From Hyphomonadaceae bacterium ML37 (GTDB lineage Bacteria; Pseudomonadota; Alphaproteobacteria; Caulobacterales; Maricaulaceae), in contig CP091241.1 of the NCBI GenBank assembly GCA_027627685.1, forward strand, positions 829,149 to 893,148: 64,000 bases of DNA, read 5' to 3'. Under the pieces are notes generated by a model. It was not told where the DNA came from, made no database searches, and worked only from the letters and a program-made list of their open reading frames with translations. Numbering within the stretch: position 1 is the first letter of the stretch; every line of letters starts with the position of its first letter. Of this stretch, positions 42,993 to 52,497 are shown piece by piece. The position numbers were made by a program, and so were the translations under genes.

Positions 42993-43901
42993 TCAGAGCG
43001 GAACGGCGTTGGGTGCGGTGTGCGCGGCGGCGGGCGCGGCGTGCGCCGGGGCGGGCGGATTGGGTAGCAGCTTTAGCTTGCGCGCGGCGAAGCCCAGACC
43101 GGCCCGGGCCGCCAGGCCCAGCCCGCGGCTCTCCTCGATGGACGGGGTCAGGCCCAGACGGCGCCGGATGAGACCATTGAACATCATGGCGTGATTGCGC
43201 ACGCGCACATCGCTGCAGGTGTACTCGGCGGCCATGGAGACGTTGAGGCCCTCCAGATTGGTCACGCGGTGGGGTGTGTGAACCGGCCAGCACAGCACAT
43301 CGCCGGGTTCGAGATCGAACACCTGCGCGCGCGCATCGAAAGACGCCTTGTAGGGCAGATCGTCATTGAACGGGTGCATCAGCACCGCTTCTACATCGGC
43401 TTCGTTCAGCACCGGCGCGCTGCGCGGATAGACGTAGACCCGCTTACGCCCGCGCACATGCCAGAGCATGGTGTCGGTGCGGTCGATATGGAACGGCACG
43501 CGCGCGCCGGGCGCCGAGATCAAGAGCCCGCCCTTGATCACGTCGGGCCGGAAGCGCGGGTGCAGCTCGCGCAGCTCGGCGAATACCGCGCCCAGCAGGG
43601 CGCGGTATTCGGGGCGGGTATTGAACACCTGGCGCAAATTCATCCACACCCGGCCCTCGCGCGCGCCGGCCAGCAGCTCGTCACCCTTGCGCTCGCCCGG
43701 CGACAGATCGGTCCAGGACCGCGACGAACCGTCCTCGTCCATCATCGCGATGTCCAGAAGCTCGCGCGGATGGGTGTCGATCAGCTCTTCCAGCGCGGGG
43801 TCGCAGAACAGGCCGCTATCGGCCAGGCGATGGCGCGCGCGGACAATGCCTGCGCGAAACCGCCCGCGATCTTCCTGGGTCCACCGCTCGATCCAACCCA
43901 T
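42993..43901 (-). CDS. Cupin/JmjC-like domain protein
   Basis: A 302-residue protein with a double-stranded beta-helix core. The metal-binding pattern is FHIDRTD (H-x-D) with the distal His in PVHTPHRVTN, as in Fe(II)-dependent cupin_8/JmjC hydroxylases. LLISAPGARVPFHIDRTDTM and LEPGDVLCWPVHTPH are the characteristic strands. The C-terminal ~60 residues are Ala/Pro-rich and not conserved in appearance. Substrate unknown; JmjC-like bacterial enzymes often hydroxylate protein side chains or small molecules. Confidence 0.8.
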   Translation of the reverse strand: MGWIERWTQEDRGRFRAGIVRARHRLADSGLFCDPALEELIDTHPRELLDIAMMDEDGSSRSWTDLSPGERKGDELLAGAREGRVWMNLRQVFNTRPEYRALLGAVFAELRELHPRFRPDVIKGGLLISAPGARVPFHIDRTDTMLWHVRGRKRVYVYPRSAPVLNEADVEAVLMHPFNDDLPYKASFDARAQVFDLEPGDVLCWPVHTPHRVTNLEGLNVSMAAEYTCSDVRVRNHAMMFNGLIRRRLGLTPSIEESRGLGLAARAGLGFAARKLKLLPNPPAPAHAAPAAAHTAPNAVPL

Positions 43902-43999
43902 CGCTCACCCTCCCGGCCGTTCCGTCCTGGCACAAGGGCCGGGCGGTTGCGGGTGAGCGGGGCAAGGATCGGGCCGGTGTGAGACCTGAATGCCTGAGA

Positions 44000-44347
44000 T
44001 CAGTCGCCGGGGAGAGCGCCGTCAAGCGCCCTTTCGAGTGACGCGATAAGTCCGGGAAGATCATCCTGAGCTGTCGCTTCGACAATTGAGATTTTGATGC
44101 GGTTGTATCCGTGAATGAGGCGGTGGCGCATCGCGATCGCTTGCTGGAACGCGATGTCCGGAAACTGCGCCTGAGTCTCGACCGGCACTGAATTGGCCGC
44201 TTCGCCGATGATTTCGAGGCGCCGCTGGAGGGCGAGCATGCGAACGTCGTCGCTTCGTTGTGCAGGGTGGCTTGGCCCAGCCGCAATCTCCACTGCCTTG
44301 CGGGCATAATGGAGCATGTCCTCCAGCAGGGGCCGCACCCGCTTCAT
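44000..44347 (-). CDS. hepT: HepT-like ribonuclease toxin (DUF86)
   Basis: A 115-residue HEPN toxin. The R-x4-H-x-Y motif is R74-HRLI-H79-G-Y81, the RNase/modification site of HepT. The long helices LLEDMLHYARKAVEIA and ALQRRLEIIGEAANSVP are typical. The start ATG overlaps the stop of the upstream nucleotidyltransferase as ATGA. In studied pairs the MntA partner inactivates HepT by adding AMP to the motif Tyr. Confidence 0.92.
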   Translation of the reverse strand: MKRVRPLLEDMLHYARKAVEIAAGPSHPAQRSDDVRMLALQRRLEIIGEAANSVPVETQAQFPDIAFQQAIAMRHRLIHGYNRIKISIVEATAQDDLPGLIASLERALDGALPGD

Positions 44348-44640
44348 ACCGCTACAAGTTCGCGCTCGATATCGTCTTTCAGGGCCGGGTGAAGGCAGTC
44401 GCGCGGCACCGTGTCGACGCGCAGGCCAAGCCTTTCCACCAGGAGGGCGTCCATGTCAGCCAGCCGGAACAGGCTCGGCACGGTCTCGAAGTCCACCACA
44501 ATGTCGAGATCGTTGTCTGCCCTGTGGTCGCCGCGCACTCGCGAACCGAAAACAGCCATCGCCGAAACGCCAAAACGCTCGCGCAATTCAGGCTTCAAGG
44601 CCCGCAGACGATCCAGCAGTTCAGTGTCAAGCGCGCTCAT
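44344..44640 (-). CDS. mntA: MntA-type nucleotidyltransferase antitoxin
   Basis: A 98-residue minimal nucleotidyltransferase. The active-site signature is G32-S33-R-V-R-G with D44-x-D46 (ADNDLDIVVDF). It pairs with HepT in a type VII-like system, where it AMPylates the toxin. Encoded immediately upstream of hepT with a 4-base overlap. Confidence 0.92.
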   Translation of the reverse strand: MSALDTELLDRLRALKPELRERFGVSAMAVFGSRVRGDHRADNDLDIVVDFETVPSLFRLADMDALLVERLGLRVDTVPRDCLHPALKDDIERELVAV

Positions 44641-44670
44641 GCGCCCAATATAGCATCGCCTGGCGCGCCC

Positions 44671-46278
44671 CTACATCCTGAACACGCCAAACCGCGTCGG
44701 CTCAATCGGCGCATTGAGCGCCGCTGAGAGCGCCAGCGCCAGCACGCGGCGGCTGTCGGCGGGGGCGATGACGCCGTCATCCCACAGGCGGGCGGTGGAG
44801 TAATAGGGCGAGCCCTCGGCTTCATAGGTCTCACGGATCGGGGCCTTGAAGGCGGCTTCTTCCTCCGCGCTCCAGCTCTGGCCGCGCAGCTCCATCCCGT
44901 CGCGCTTGACCGTGGCGAGCACGCTGGCGGCCTGTTCGCCGCCCATCACCGAGATGCGGGCATTGGGCCACATGAACAAAAAGCGCGGGCCGAAGGCGCG
45001 CCCGCACATGCCGTAATTGCCCGCCCCGTATGAGCCGCCGATCACCAGGGTGATCTTGGGCACGCGCGCGCAGGACACGGCGGTGACCAGCTTGGCGCCA
45101 TCCTTGGCGATGCCGCCGGCCTCATATTTGGAGCCGACCATGAAGCCGGTGATGTTCTGGAGGAAGATGAGCGGGATGCCGCGCTGGCAGCACAGCTCGA
45201 TGAAATGGGCGCCTTTCAGCGCGCTTTCGCTGAACAGCACGCCATTATTGGCGATGATGCCCACCGGCATGCCGTGCAGGCGGGCGAACCCGGTGACCAG
45301 CGTCTCGCCATAGAGCTTCTTGAACTCGTCAAACTCCGAGCCGTCCACCAGGCGCGCGATCACCTCGCGCACATCATAGGGCGTGCGCACATCCGCCGGG
45401 ATCACGCCCTCCAGCGTCGCCGGATCGAGCAGAGGCGGGCGCGGCTCGGTGATGTCCAGCGCGGGGCGCTTGGTGGTGTTGAGCCCGGCCACGATGCGCC
45501 GGGCGATCTGCAGGGCGTGGTCATCATCGGCGGCGTAATGGTCCACCACGCCGGACTGGCGCGCATGCACATCCGCGCCGCCCAGATCCTCGGCCGAGAT
45601 CACCTCGCCGGTAGCCGCCTTCACCAGCGGCGGACCGCCCAGGAAGATCGTGCCCTGATTACGCACGATGATGGATTCATCGCTCATCGCCGGCACATAG
45701 GCGCCCCCGGCGGTGCACGATCCCATCACCACGGCGATCTGTGGAATACCTTCAGCCGACAGATTGGCCTGATTATAGAAAATGCGCCCGAAATGGTCGC
45801 GGTCAGGGAAAACTTCGGCCTGGTGGGGCAGGTTGGCTCCACCGGAATCGACCAGATACACGCACGGCAAACGGTTCTCGCGCGCGATCTCCTGAGCGCG
45901 CAGATGCTTCTTCACCGTCATGGGATAGTAGGTGCCGCCCTTCACCGTGGCGTCATTGCACACGATCATCACCTCGCGGCCCGACACCCGGCCAATGCCG
46001 GTGATCATGCCCGCCCCGTGCACATCGCCCTCATACAGGCCATTGGCCGCCAGCGGCGACAGCTCCAGAAACGCCGAGCCGGGATCGAGCAGGCGCTGCA
46101 CCCTGTCGCGCGAGAGCAGCTTGCCGCGTTTGAGGTGCTTCTCACGCGCGGCCTCAGACCCGCCGAGCGCCGCCGTATCGGTCTTGTCCTTCAGCTGTGC
46201 GACCAGCGCGCTCATGGCTGCGGCATTGGCCTCAAAGACCGGCGCATCGGGATCAAGCTGTGTGGGCAGAACAGGCAT
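44671..46278 (-). CDS. mccB: Methylcrotonoyl-CoA carboxylase beta subunit
   Basis: Carboxyltransferase subunit of leucine degradation (3-methylcrotonyl-CoA to 3-methylglutaconyl-CoA). The 535-residue protein has the crotonase-fold CT domains: [25 protein letters not shown], the [16 protein letters not shown] oxyanion loop, [17 protein letters not shown], and the [23 protein letters not shown] block diagnostic of MCC rather than propionyl-CoA carboxylase. No biotin-carrying alpha subunit (mccA) is in this window. Confidence 0.95.
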   Translation of the reverse strand: MPVLPTQLDPDAPVFEANAAAMSALVAQLKDKTDTAALGGSEAAREKHLKRGKLLSRDRVQRLLDPGSAFLELSPLAANGLYEGDVHGAGMITGIGRVSGREVMIVCNDATVKGGTYYPMTVKKHLRAQEIARENRLPCVYLVDSGGANLPHQAEVFPDRDHFGRIFYNQANLSAEGIPQIAVVMGSCTAGGAYVPAMSDESIIVRNQGTIFLGGPPLVKAATGEVISAEDLGGADVHARQSGVVDHYAADDDHALQIARRIVAGLNTTKRPALDITEPRPPLLDPATLEGVIPADVRTPYDVREVIARLVDGSEFDEFKKLYGETLVTGFARLHGMPVGIIANNGVLFSESALKGAHFIELCCQRGIPLIFLQNITGFMVGSKYEAGGIAKDGAKLVTAVSCARVPKITLVIGGSYGAGNYGMCGRAFGPRFLFMWPNARISVMGGEQAASVLATVKRDGMELRGQSWSAEEEAAFKAPIRETYEAEGSPYYSTARLWDDGVIAPADSRRVLALALSAALNAPIEPTRFGVFRM

Positions 46279-46371
46279 GGCGGCTCCAGAGCATCTGGCC
46301 GTAAAAGGCGTGCGGTCTGATTAGCCCGCCCGGGCGAGGGGAGGCAATGGCGCGGCGCGTCTTGCACGCGC

Positions 46372-47271
46372 TCATTTGGCGATAGCGCGCGCCAATCCAT
46401 CGGCCAGCGCGTCCCACACCCGCCTGATGCGCGGCGTGTGTCGCATGGCGCCATGGGCGGTCAGCCAGACCGGCAGGGCAGGCAGGTCCAAGTCCAGCAC
46501 GATCTCCTCCAGGTCCGGGTCGCGCCGCCCGGCGCTGGCCTGCACAAACCCGATCCCGCATCCGGCCCGCACCAGCGCGATATAGACGGCGTTGTCGTCG
46601 CAGCGCACAGCGAACTGATCGCGCGTGACCGGCATCCCCGCCGCCGCGAAGCCGTCGAGGATCAGCGGGCTGGCGTCATAGCCGACCAGATCGTGGATCA
46701 GAAGGTCTTCGGGCGCGCGGGGACGGCCACGCCGGGCGAGATAACCAGGCGATGCGAAGATCGATATCCCGGCATCGCCGATATGGCGCGCCACCAGCTC
46801 CTGCTGCACCGGGCGGTACATGCGCACGGCGATATCGGCTTCGCGAAACAGAAGATTGGAGGTCGCGTCGCTGGGGACGAGCTCGATCTGGATGCGCGGC
46901 TCGGCCCGGCGAAGATCGGCGATGATGGCGGGCAGGTGCAGCATCGACATGGCCGCGCTGGCTGTGATGCGCACCACGCCTTCCAGGCGCTGCTCACGCC
47001 CGGCCGCAGTCAGGGCGGCGGTCTCCGCCCCCTTGCGCATGGCCTGCACCGGTTCCAGCAAGGCCGCGCCGGTATCGGTCAACGCCATGCCGCGCGCCTG
47101 CCGGTGGAACAGCGCCGCGCCCATCTCGGCCTCCAGCGCGCGCACCTGGCGTCCGATGGTGGGCTGGCTGGCGTTGAGCTTGCGCGCCGCCGCCGACAGG
47201 CTGCCGGTTTCGGCCACCGCCAGAAACGCCTGCAGCCGCGACCAGTCGAGAGAGGCGAGCACCTGAGCCAT
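46372..47271 (-). CDS. LysR-family transcriptional regulator
   Basis: A 299-residue LTTR. The N-terminal winged helix is LQAFLAVAETGSLSAAARKLNASQPTIGRQVRALEAEMG, followed by a type 2 periplasmic-binding-like effector domain. It is divergent from an epimerase-like gene, the usual LTTR arrangement with its target. The intergenic TTCAT-AA-ATGAA (47271-47282), overlapping its own start codon, could be an autoregulatory site. Confidence 0.93.
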   Translation of the reverse strand: MAQVLASLDWSRLQAFLAVAETGSLSAAARKLNASQPTIGRQVRALEAEMGAALFHRQARGMALTDTGAALLEPVQAMRKGAETAALTAAGREQRLEGVVRITASAAMSMLHLPAIIADLRRAEPRIQIELVPSDATSNLLFREADIAVRMYRPVQQELVARHIGDAGISIFASPGYLARRGRPRAPEDLLIHDLVGYDASPLILDGFAAAGMPVTRDQFAVRCDDNAVYIALVRAGCGIGFVQASAGRRDPDLEEIVLDLDLPALPVWLTAHGAMRHTPRIRRVWDALADGLARAIAK

Positions 47272-47371
47272 TCATAAATGAATATCACATCTCGATTTTC
47301 AGGCAATGTCGCGCCGTCGGTGAATAGGCTTCAATGCGTCCATCAGCCATCACGCAGAAAAGGCGCACGAC

Positions 47372-48247
47372 ATGACCGGAACCGTTCTCATTCTCGGAGC
47401 CAATGGCAAGATCGGCGCCCATAGCGCAGCCGCCTTCAGCCGCGCCGGCTGGACCGTGCGCCGCTATACGCGCGGCGAGGACATGACAGAGGCGGCGCGG
47501 GGCGCCGACGTGATCGTCAACGGGCTGAACCCGCCGGACTATCACGACTGGGCGCGCCAGATCCCGGCGATCACGGCGCAGGTGATCGCCGCGGCCCGCG
47601 CCAGCGGGGCGTCGGTGATCGTGCCGGGCAATGTCTATCCATTCGCCATGCGCGGCGGGATCTGGTCCGAACTGACCCCGCACCGGCCCGCCACGCGCAA
47701 GGGCCGTGTCCGCGCCCAGATGGAGGCGGCGTACCGCGAGAGCGGCGTCCAGACCATCGTGTTGCGGGCGGGCTCATTCATAGACCCGGACGGTCAGGGC
47801 GATGCGATGTCGCGCCTGCATCTGCGCGACATTGCAAAGGGGCGCATCACTGCGTTCGGCCCGGCGGACGTGTTCCACGCGTTCTGCTATCTGCCTGACT
47901 GGGCGGAGGCGGTTGTGCGCCTCGCCGAAATGCGCGGCCAGCTTGACCGCTTTGAGGACATACCCTTCCCCGGCCATGCCTTCACAATCAACGACCTGCA
48001 GGACGCGCTGGAGGCCGAGCTGGGCCGGCCCCTGAAGGTGTCAGCCTTTCCCTGGGCGCTGCTGGCGGTGGCGCGGCCGTTCTGGGCGCTTGGCCGGGAG
48101 CTGTATGAGCTGCGCGCGCTCTGGCGCACCCCGCACATGCTGGACGGGACGCGCTTCAACGCATTGCTGCCCGATTTCACACCCACCCCGCTGCGCACGG
48201 TGCTAGTTGCGGGGGTGAGGCGCGGCGAGGTCTTCGCAACGATCTGA
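47372..48247 (+). CDS. NAD(P)-dependent epimerase/reductase-like protein
   Basis: A 291-residue extended short-chain dehydrogenase/NmrA-like protein. The Rossmann dinucleotide loop is VLILGANGKIGAHSA at the N-terminus, and VIVPGNVYPFAM and QMEAAYRESGVQTIVLRAGSFIDP follow. The canonical Y-x3-K is not evident, as in many atypical SDRs, so catalysis is uncertain. It is divergent from the LysR gene and probably its target. Substrate unknown. Confidence 0.85.
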   Translation: MTGTVLILGANGKIGAHSAAAFSRAGWTVRRYTRGEDMTEAARGADVIVNGLNPPDYHDWARQIPAITAQVIAAARASGASVIVPGNVYPFAMRGGIWSELTPHRPATRKGRVRAQMEAAYRESGVQTIVLRAGSFIDPDGQGDAMSRLHLRDIAKGRITAFGPADVFHAFCYLPDWAEAVVRLAEMRGQLDRFEDIPFPGHAFTINDLQDALEAELGRPLKVSAFPWALLAVARPFWALGRELYELRALWRTPHMLDGTRFNALLPDFTPTPLRTVLVAGVRRGEVFATI

Positions 48248-48281
48248 ATGTAGAAGAGCACGAGAACGCGCGCCTTTTCAT

Positions 48282-48327
48282 CTCCCCCCGCTTGCGGGGG
48301 GAGTGGCCCGAAGGGCCGAGGGGGGGG
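48282..48327 (+). repeat. Bipartite palindromic repeat, copy C
   Basis: First hairpin CTCCCCCCGC-TT-GCGGGGGGAG, then a second hairpin GGCCC-GAA-GGGCC and a G-rich end. Both hairpins are paired, but with bases different from copies A, D and E. Confidence 0.75.
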
Positions 48328-48373
48328 AGCGGCGGAACGATCATCTGCAATCGTTGCAGAGGTGGCATTCCCC

Positions 48374-48421
48374 TCTCCGTCAGCTTCGCTGACACCTCCC
48401 CCGCAAGCGGGGGAGGACAAG
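48374..48421 (-). repeat. Bipartite palindromic repeat, copy D
   Basis: In reverse orientation: CTTGTC, CTCCCCCGC-TT-GCGGGGGAG, then second hairpin GTCAGC-GAA-GCTGAC and GGAG. Its first 31 bases (48421 down to 48391) match copy A exactly. It ends 10 bases before the scpB stop. Confidence 0.8.
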
Positions 48422-48431
48422 TAGGCGCCCC

Positions 48432-49214
48432 CTAATCCTCCCCCTCCTCCACATCGAGGAAGTCGACGTGGAAGCTGGCGGCTTCGTCTTCGGAGAAGAG
48501 GTCTTCGTCCTCGCCGGGCAGAATGCGGCCGGGTTCCGGGATCATGAAATCCGGCGGCAGGCGGCTGGAGAGGAGGCCGGCGGCCTTGAGGTCGCTGACG
48601 CCGGGCAGATCACCCAAAGAGGCCAGGCCGAAATAATCCAGGAAGGCGTCGGTGACGCCATAGGTCACCGGCCGGCCCGGGCTGCGCCGGCGGCCGCGCA
48701 GGCGGATCCATTTCATCTCCAGAAGCTGGTCCAGCGTGCCGCGCGATACCGCGACGCCGCGGATATCCTCGATCTCGGCGCGGGTGACCGGCTGGTGATA
48801 GGCGATGATGGACAGGGTCTCGAGCGCAGCTTGAGAGAGCTTGCGCGGCTCCTCGCGCTCGGTGCGCAGAAGAAAGGCGAGGTCCGGAGCGGTCTGGAAG
48901 CGCCAGCGCCCGGCGACCTCCACAAGCTGAATGCCGGCATTGGCATACTTGGCTGTCAGCGCCGCGATCACAGCGCGCACATCGGCGCCGGCGGGCAGGC
49001 GGGCGGTCAGCGTTTCGAGGTCCAGCGGCTCCACCGCGGCGAACAGCAGGGCTTCAGCCATGCGCATCAGCCGGGCGTCATTATCCACGGCCAGGCGCAC
49101 GCCCGGCGGACCGGCATCGCCGCCGGGGCGGGTCTCCGCTTCACTGCGCAGCGCCTTGATCGCTTCGGTGACCGGGTCGCGGTCAGGCCGCGCGCCTTGC
49201 GTGTCATCGCTCAT
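48432..49214 (-). CDS. scpB: SMC-ScpAB complex subunit ScpB
   Basis: Winged-helix kleisin-associated subunit of the SMC condensin complex for chromosome organisation and segregation. The 260-residue protein contains EALLFAAVEPLDLETL, LSQAALETLSIIAYHQPVTRAEIEDIRGVAVSRGTLDQLLE and the RRRSPGRPVTYGVTDAFLDYFGL block, all hallmarks of ScpB. An acidic tail (DLFSEDEAASFHVDF) ends the chain. Its start overlaps scpA as ATGA. Confidence 0.96.
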   Translation of the reverse strand: MSDDTQGARPDRDPVTEAIKALRSEAETRPGGDAGPPGVRLAVDNDARLMRMAEALLFAAVEPLDLETLTARLPAGADVRAVIAALTAKYANAGIQLVEVAGRWRFQTAPDLAFLLRTEREEPRKLSQAALETLSIIAYHQPVTRAEIEDIRGVAVSRGTLDQLLEMKWIRLRGRRRSPGRPVTYGVTDAFLDYFGLASLGDLPGVSDLKAAGLLSSRLPPDFMIPEPGRILPGEDEDLFSEDEAASFHVDFLDVEEGED

Positions 49215-50041
49215 GCGCTGTCCTCTCGGGTGGCGTCATTGCGGTCGTCACGGTGAGCCGGACGCATCCAGAGCGGCGCGTATACGCCGTCCTGGCGCAG
49301 GTCCGCCTCACCGTCCTTGGTGATCTCCAGCGCGGCGAGCAGGCTGGAGGCGGTGATGCTGGCACCCGATGGCGCGTCCTCGTCCAGACCGGCGGGCAGC
49401 AGCGCGTCAAACCGCTCCCAGCCCGTCAGGCGGCGCAGCACGCCGGTCAGCCGCTTGCGCGCCTGTTCCAGCGAGTACACGCGCGGCGCTTCAGGCTGAT
49501 AGGTGGCGAACGCGCCGCGCTCCCGGCGCAGGGCGTAGGCTTTGAGGAGGTCGTAGAGCTCGGCTTCATACAGCGGCGTGCGTATGGAGCGCACGCCGGC
49601 AGGCTGACCACACGGGAACACATCACGGCGCAGAAGCGCGCGGGCATACAGGGCGCCGGACGCCGCGCGCATCGCTTCCAGCCGGGCCAGGCGGAACGCC
49701 AGCGCCGCGGCGAGCTCTTCGGGCTCCGGCCCGTCTTCTTCCGGGCGGGGCTTGGGCAGGAGCAGGCGCGATTTGAGGTAGGCGAGCCACGAGGCCATCA
49801 CCAGATACTCGGCCGCCAGATCCAGCCGGCGCAGCCGCGCCGCGTTGACGAAGGCGAGATACTGGTCGGCGAGCTCCAGAATGGAGATGGCGTTGAGGTC
49901 GATCTTGTTCTTGCGCGCCAGCGCCAGCAGCACGTGCAGCGGACCTTCCCAGCCGCCGATATCGAGCACCAGCGCCTCGCCCTCGTCGGCCTCGCGGGCG
50001 GCCTCGAAATCGTCGGCTGTATCGTCAAACAGCGAGGTCAT
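49211..50041 (-). CDS. scpA: SMC-ScpAB complex kleisin subunit ScpA
   Basis: Kleisin bridging SMC heads. In 276 residues, the N-terminal SMC-binding part has GWEGPLHVLLALARKNKIDLNAISILELADQYL and AAEYLVMASWLAYLKSRLLLP. The C-terminal winged helix (SLLAALEITKDGEADLRQDGVYAPL) contacts the other SMC. The start overlaps the nagZ stop (ATGA). Part of SPOR-nagZ-scpA-scpB. Confidence 0.96.
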   Translation of the reverse strand: MTSLFDDTADDFEAAREADEGEALVLDIGGWEGPLHVLLALARKNKIDLNAISILELADQYLAFVNAARLRRLDLAAEYLVMASWLAYLKSRLLLPKPRPEEDGPEPEELAAALAFRLARLEAMRAASGALYARALLRRDVFPCGQPAGVRSIRTPLYEAELYDLLKAYALRRERGAFATYQPEAPRVYSLEQARKRLTGVLRRLTGWERFDALLPAGLDEDAPSGASITASSLLAALEITKDGEADLRQDGVYAPLWMRPAHRDDRNDATREDSA

Positions 50042-51069
50042 GGCGCCTCCAGCCCCGCCTCTTCAAACAGGCGCGCCAGCGCCTCCAGCCCCGCGCGCGG
50101 ATCAAACCCCTCCGGCGCCTTGCGCGCCGCCAGCGCCGCGTCGGCGCGCTTCAGCGCGGCGCGATCAAGGCGCGGCGTCGCGTTCGCGATCTCCATCATC
50201 TCGGCCATGTCGCCATTGCAATGAATGACCATGTCGCAGCCTGCACCCAGCGCCCGCCGGGTGCGCTCGCTCAGCGATCCCGCCAGCGCTTTCATGGACA
50301 GATCATCGCTCATCAACAGGCCGTCAAACCCGATATCGCCGCGAATAATGCGGGCGATCACTTCAGACGAACACGTGGCGCAGTCATCGGCGTCGATCGC
50401 GCGGTAGACCACATGGGCGGTCATCGCCATCAGCGCACCCCTGATGGCGCGGAAGGCGGCGAAATCCGTGGCCGCCAGTGTTTCCTCGTCCGTATCCACA
50501 ATCGGCAGGTCGTGATGACTGTCGACGCCAGCCCGGCCATGACCGGGCAGATGCTTGATCACGCCCAGCACGCCCTGATGGAGAAGGCCTTCCAGCGCGG
50601 CGGTCGACATGGCGGCGACGGTGTGCGGGTTGCTGTGCAGCGCCCGGTCGCCAATCACATCATGGGCGCCCTTGACCCGGATATCGGCGCAGGGCGCGTA
50701 GTCGGCGTCGATGCCGAGGGCGTATAGCTCATGGGCGATGAGCTGGTGATTGATCCGCACCGCCTCCAGCGCCAGTTCCGGCTCGCGGTCCCACAATTGG
50801 CCGAAGCGCTCCGCCGGCGGCGCATTGCGCCAGTTGGGCGCGCGCAGGCGCTGCACCCGTCCGCCTTCCTGATCCACAAAGACCGGCACATCGCGGCCCA
50901 TCGCGTCGCGCAGGCTGTCGGTCAGCGCGCGCACTTGGCGCGGCCGATCCACATTGCGGGCGAACAGGATGAACCCCCAGGGATCGCAATCGCGAAAGAA
51001 GGCTTTCTCGTCCTTGCCGAGCTTTTCGCCCGCCAGGGCGAAGGCCACCGCCGCAGGCGCGCCACTCAT
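50038..51069 (-). CDS. nagZ: Beta-N-acetylhexosaminidase NagZ
   Basis: Cytoplasmic glycoside hydrolase family 3 enzyme of peptidoglycan recycling, cleaving GlcNAc from anhydro-muropeptides. The 343-residue protein shows VFVDQEGGRVQRLR, the catalytic loop KHLPGHGRAGVDSHHDLP with its Asp/His pair, and LLMSDDLSMKAL with the nucleophile Asp. The ATG at 51069 overlaps the SPOR gene stop (ATGA); a longer frame to 51117 would lie inside that gene. Confidence 0.96.
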   Translation of the reverse strand: MSGAPAAVAFALAGEKLGKDEKAFFRDCDPWGFILFARNVDRPRQVRALTDSLRDAMGRDVPVFVDQEGGRVQRLRAPNWRNAPPAERFGQLWDREPELALEAVRINHQLIAHELYALGIDADYAPCADIRVKGAHDVIGDRALHSNPHTVAAMSTAALEGLLHQGVLGVIKHLPGHGRAGVDSHHDLPIVDTDEETLAATDFAAFRAIRGALMAMTAHVVYRAIDADDCATCSSEVIARIIRGDIGFDGLLMSDDLSMKALAGSLSERTRRALGAGCDMVIHCNGDMAEMMEIANATPRLDRAALKRADAALAARKAPEGFDPRAGLEALARLFEEAGLEAP

Positions 51070-51875
51070 CGGCGCGCCACCAGGCAGGACTGGCCGCGCG
51101 CGTCCAGCGTGGCGCAATAGGCCGCCGCGTCTTCGCGGGTCTCGAACCCAGCTACGCGCAGGCGGTGGAACACGCCGCGATCACCCAGATCGGCGCGCTG
51201 GATGTCCGGCGCGCGGCCCGAGGTCAGGTCGCCGTAGCGCGAGGCGAAGGCCAGCCAGCCGGCTTCGGCCTCTTCCAGCGCGCGATAGGCGCCGATCTGC
51301 ACGACGAAGGCTCCCGAGGCCGTGGCGGGGGCAGGGGTCGCCGCGCGCAGCTCCACCTGCGCTTCGGCGCGGGCGGGTGTCTGCGGTTCAGGTTCGGGGG
51401 CGGGCTGCGCGGCGGGCTCCGGCGCGGGCTGAGCCGGCTCATCCATAGCGTCAGTGTCGGCGGCCTCCACCTGCAAGGGCGGCAGGCGTTCGGGCCGCGC
51501 CACGGGCTCCTCGGCGCCGGGGCGCGGCGCAGCGGGCTGCGCATCGGCATCGGCCTCACCGTCTTCCCGGTCGCCTTCGCGGGCGCGCAGCTCGAACGCT
51601 GTGAGGTCCTGATGGGGCGTTTCAAACCCGCCCGGCTCGTCCGGCGCCACACGGTAGGGCTGAGGATCGGCCATGATCAGCGGGCTCTCGTCGCGCTCGC
51701 GCATGCCCAGCTGGAACGCGTTCCAGACCACCGCCATGAACAGAGCGAACACCACCACCGCCGCCAGCAGCACCAGCCAGCCGCGCCGGTCCTGTTCGGC
51801 CTCGCGCGCGTCAAAGGTCTCGAAATCATCAGGCGGGGGCGCGTACGGCCCGCCGCCGGGGCTGTTTGGGCTCAT
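51066..51875 (-). CDS. SPOR-domain membrane protein
   Basis: A 269-residue cell-envelope protein. A short cytoplasmic N-terminus is followed by one membrane helix (WLVLLAAVVVFALFMAVVW, 33-51), a Pro/Glu/Ala-rich periplasmic linker (~90-185) and a C-terminal SPOR domain (SGAFVVQIGAYRALEEAEAGW ... HRLRVAGFETREDAAAYC). SPOR domains bind denuded septal peptidoglycan. The position directly before nagZ and scpAB is a conserved alphaproteobacterial arrangement, although argS, which often precedes it, is elsewhere here. Confidence 0.92.
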   Translation of the reverse strand: MSPNSPGGGPYAPPPDDFETFDAREAEQDRRGWLVLLAAVVVFALFMAVVWNAFQLGMRERDESPLIMADPQPYRVAPDEPGGFETPHQDLTAFELRAREGDREDGEADADAQPAAPRPGAEEPVARPERLPPLQVEAADTDAMDEPAQPAPEPAAQPAPEPEPQTPARAEAQVELRAATPAPATASGAFVVQIGAYRALEEAEAGWLAFASRYGDLTSGRAPDIQRADLGDRGVFHRLRVAGFETREDAAAYCATLDARGQSCLVARR

Positions 51876-52004
51876 GGGCGTTCCCGGGGCTTTCCCTTGG
51901 CGATGACGGCCGCGTGATTCGCGTTCTGCCGCCTGTCACTCACCATAACAAGACGGGACGGCGCGCGCGCCCCCCTGACGCCGCAGGCGCGCCGCAGCCC
52001 GCTA

Positions 52005-52322
52005 TCAACTGCGCAGCTGGATGCGCGCCTCGTCCATCAGCTGGTCCATTCGGGTGCGGATCACGTGCTCGGAATGGCCCACGCCCTTGGCCTCGAAGTC
52101 GGCGAGGAGCTTGCGCATCACGTCGGCGTCGCCCGGTTCTTCCAGGTCGGCTTTCACGACCTCGGCCGCATAGGCGTCCGCGTCATCGCCGCTCAGGCCC
52201 ATCTCCGCCGCCGCCCACAGGCCCAGCAGCTTGTTGCGGCGCGCCTGGGCCCGGAACTCGGAGGTCTGATCGTTGGCGAACTTGTTTTCAAAGCCTTTTT
52301 CGCGGTCGTCAAAGCTGGACAT
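52005..52322 (-). CDS. DUF1476 domain protein
   Basis: A 105-residue small helical protein of the DUF1476 family, restricted to Alphaproteobacteria. It has the invariant-looking FDDREKGFENKFA start, then RAQARRNKLLGLWAAAEMGLSG. Family members include inhibitors of the F1-ATPase (zeta subunit) in some alphaproteobacteria, so a similar role is possible. In many genomes it neighbours purC; here a tyrosinase and a peptide gene lie between them. Confidence 0.9.
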   Translation of the reverse strand: MSSFDDREKGFENKFANDQTSEFRAQARRNKLLGLWAAAEMGLSGDDADAYAAEVVKADLEEPGDADVMRKLLADFEAKGVGHSEHVIRTRMDQLMDEARIQLRS

Positions 52323-52456
52323 CGAAAGCTCTCTTCCGGTTTGGGGAGGGGCGGATCATCGCAGGGTCAATCGTTATCGCGCACCCCGCGCGGAATCAAT
52401 CGCGCCGGGTGCGGGTCGGCGCTTCAACAATGCGACTCGCGCTTAAATCGCAGTTG

Positions 52457-52476
52457 TGATAATCTTCGCGTTATCA
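52457..52476. promoter_or_regulatory. Inverted repeat upstream of the tyrosinase
   Basis: TGATAA-N8-TTATCA, 22 bases before the tyrosinase ATG. Symmetric arms and an AT-rich sequence in a GC-rich region suggest an operator or part of the promoter. Regulator unknown. Confidence 0.4.
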
Positions 52477-52497
52477 GGTCCGGTCATGGGGGTTGAC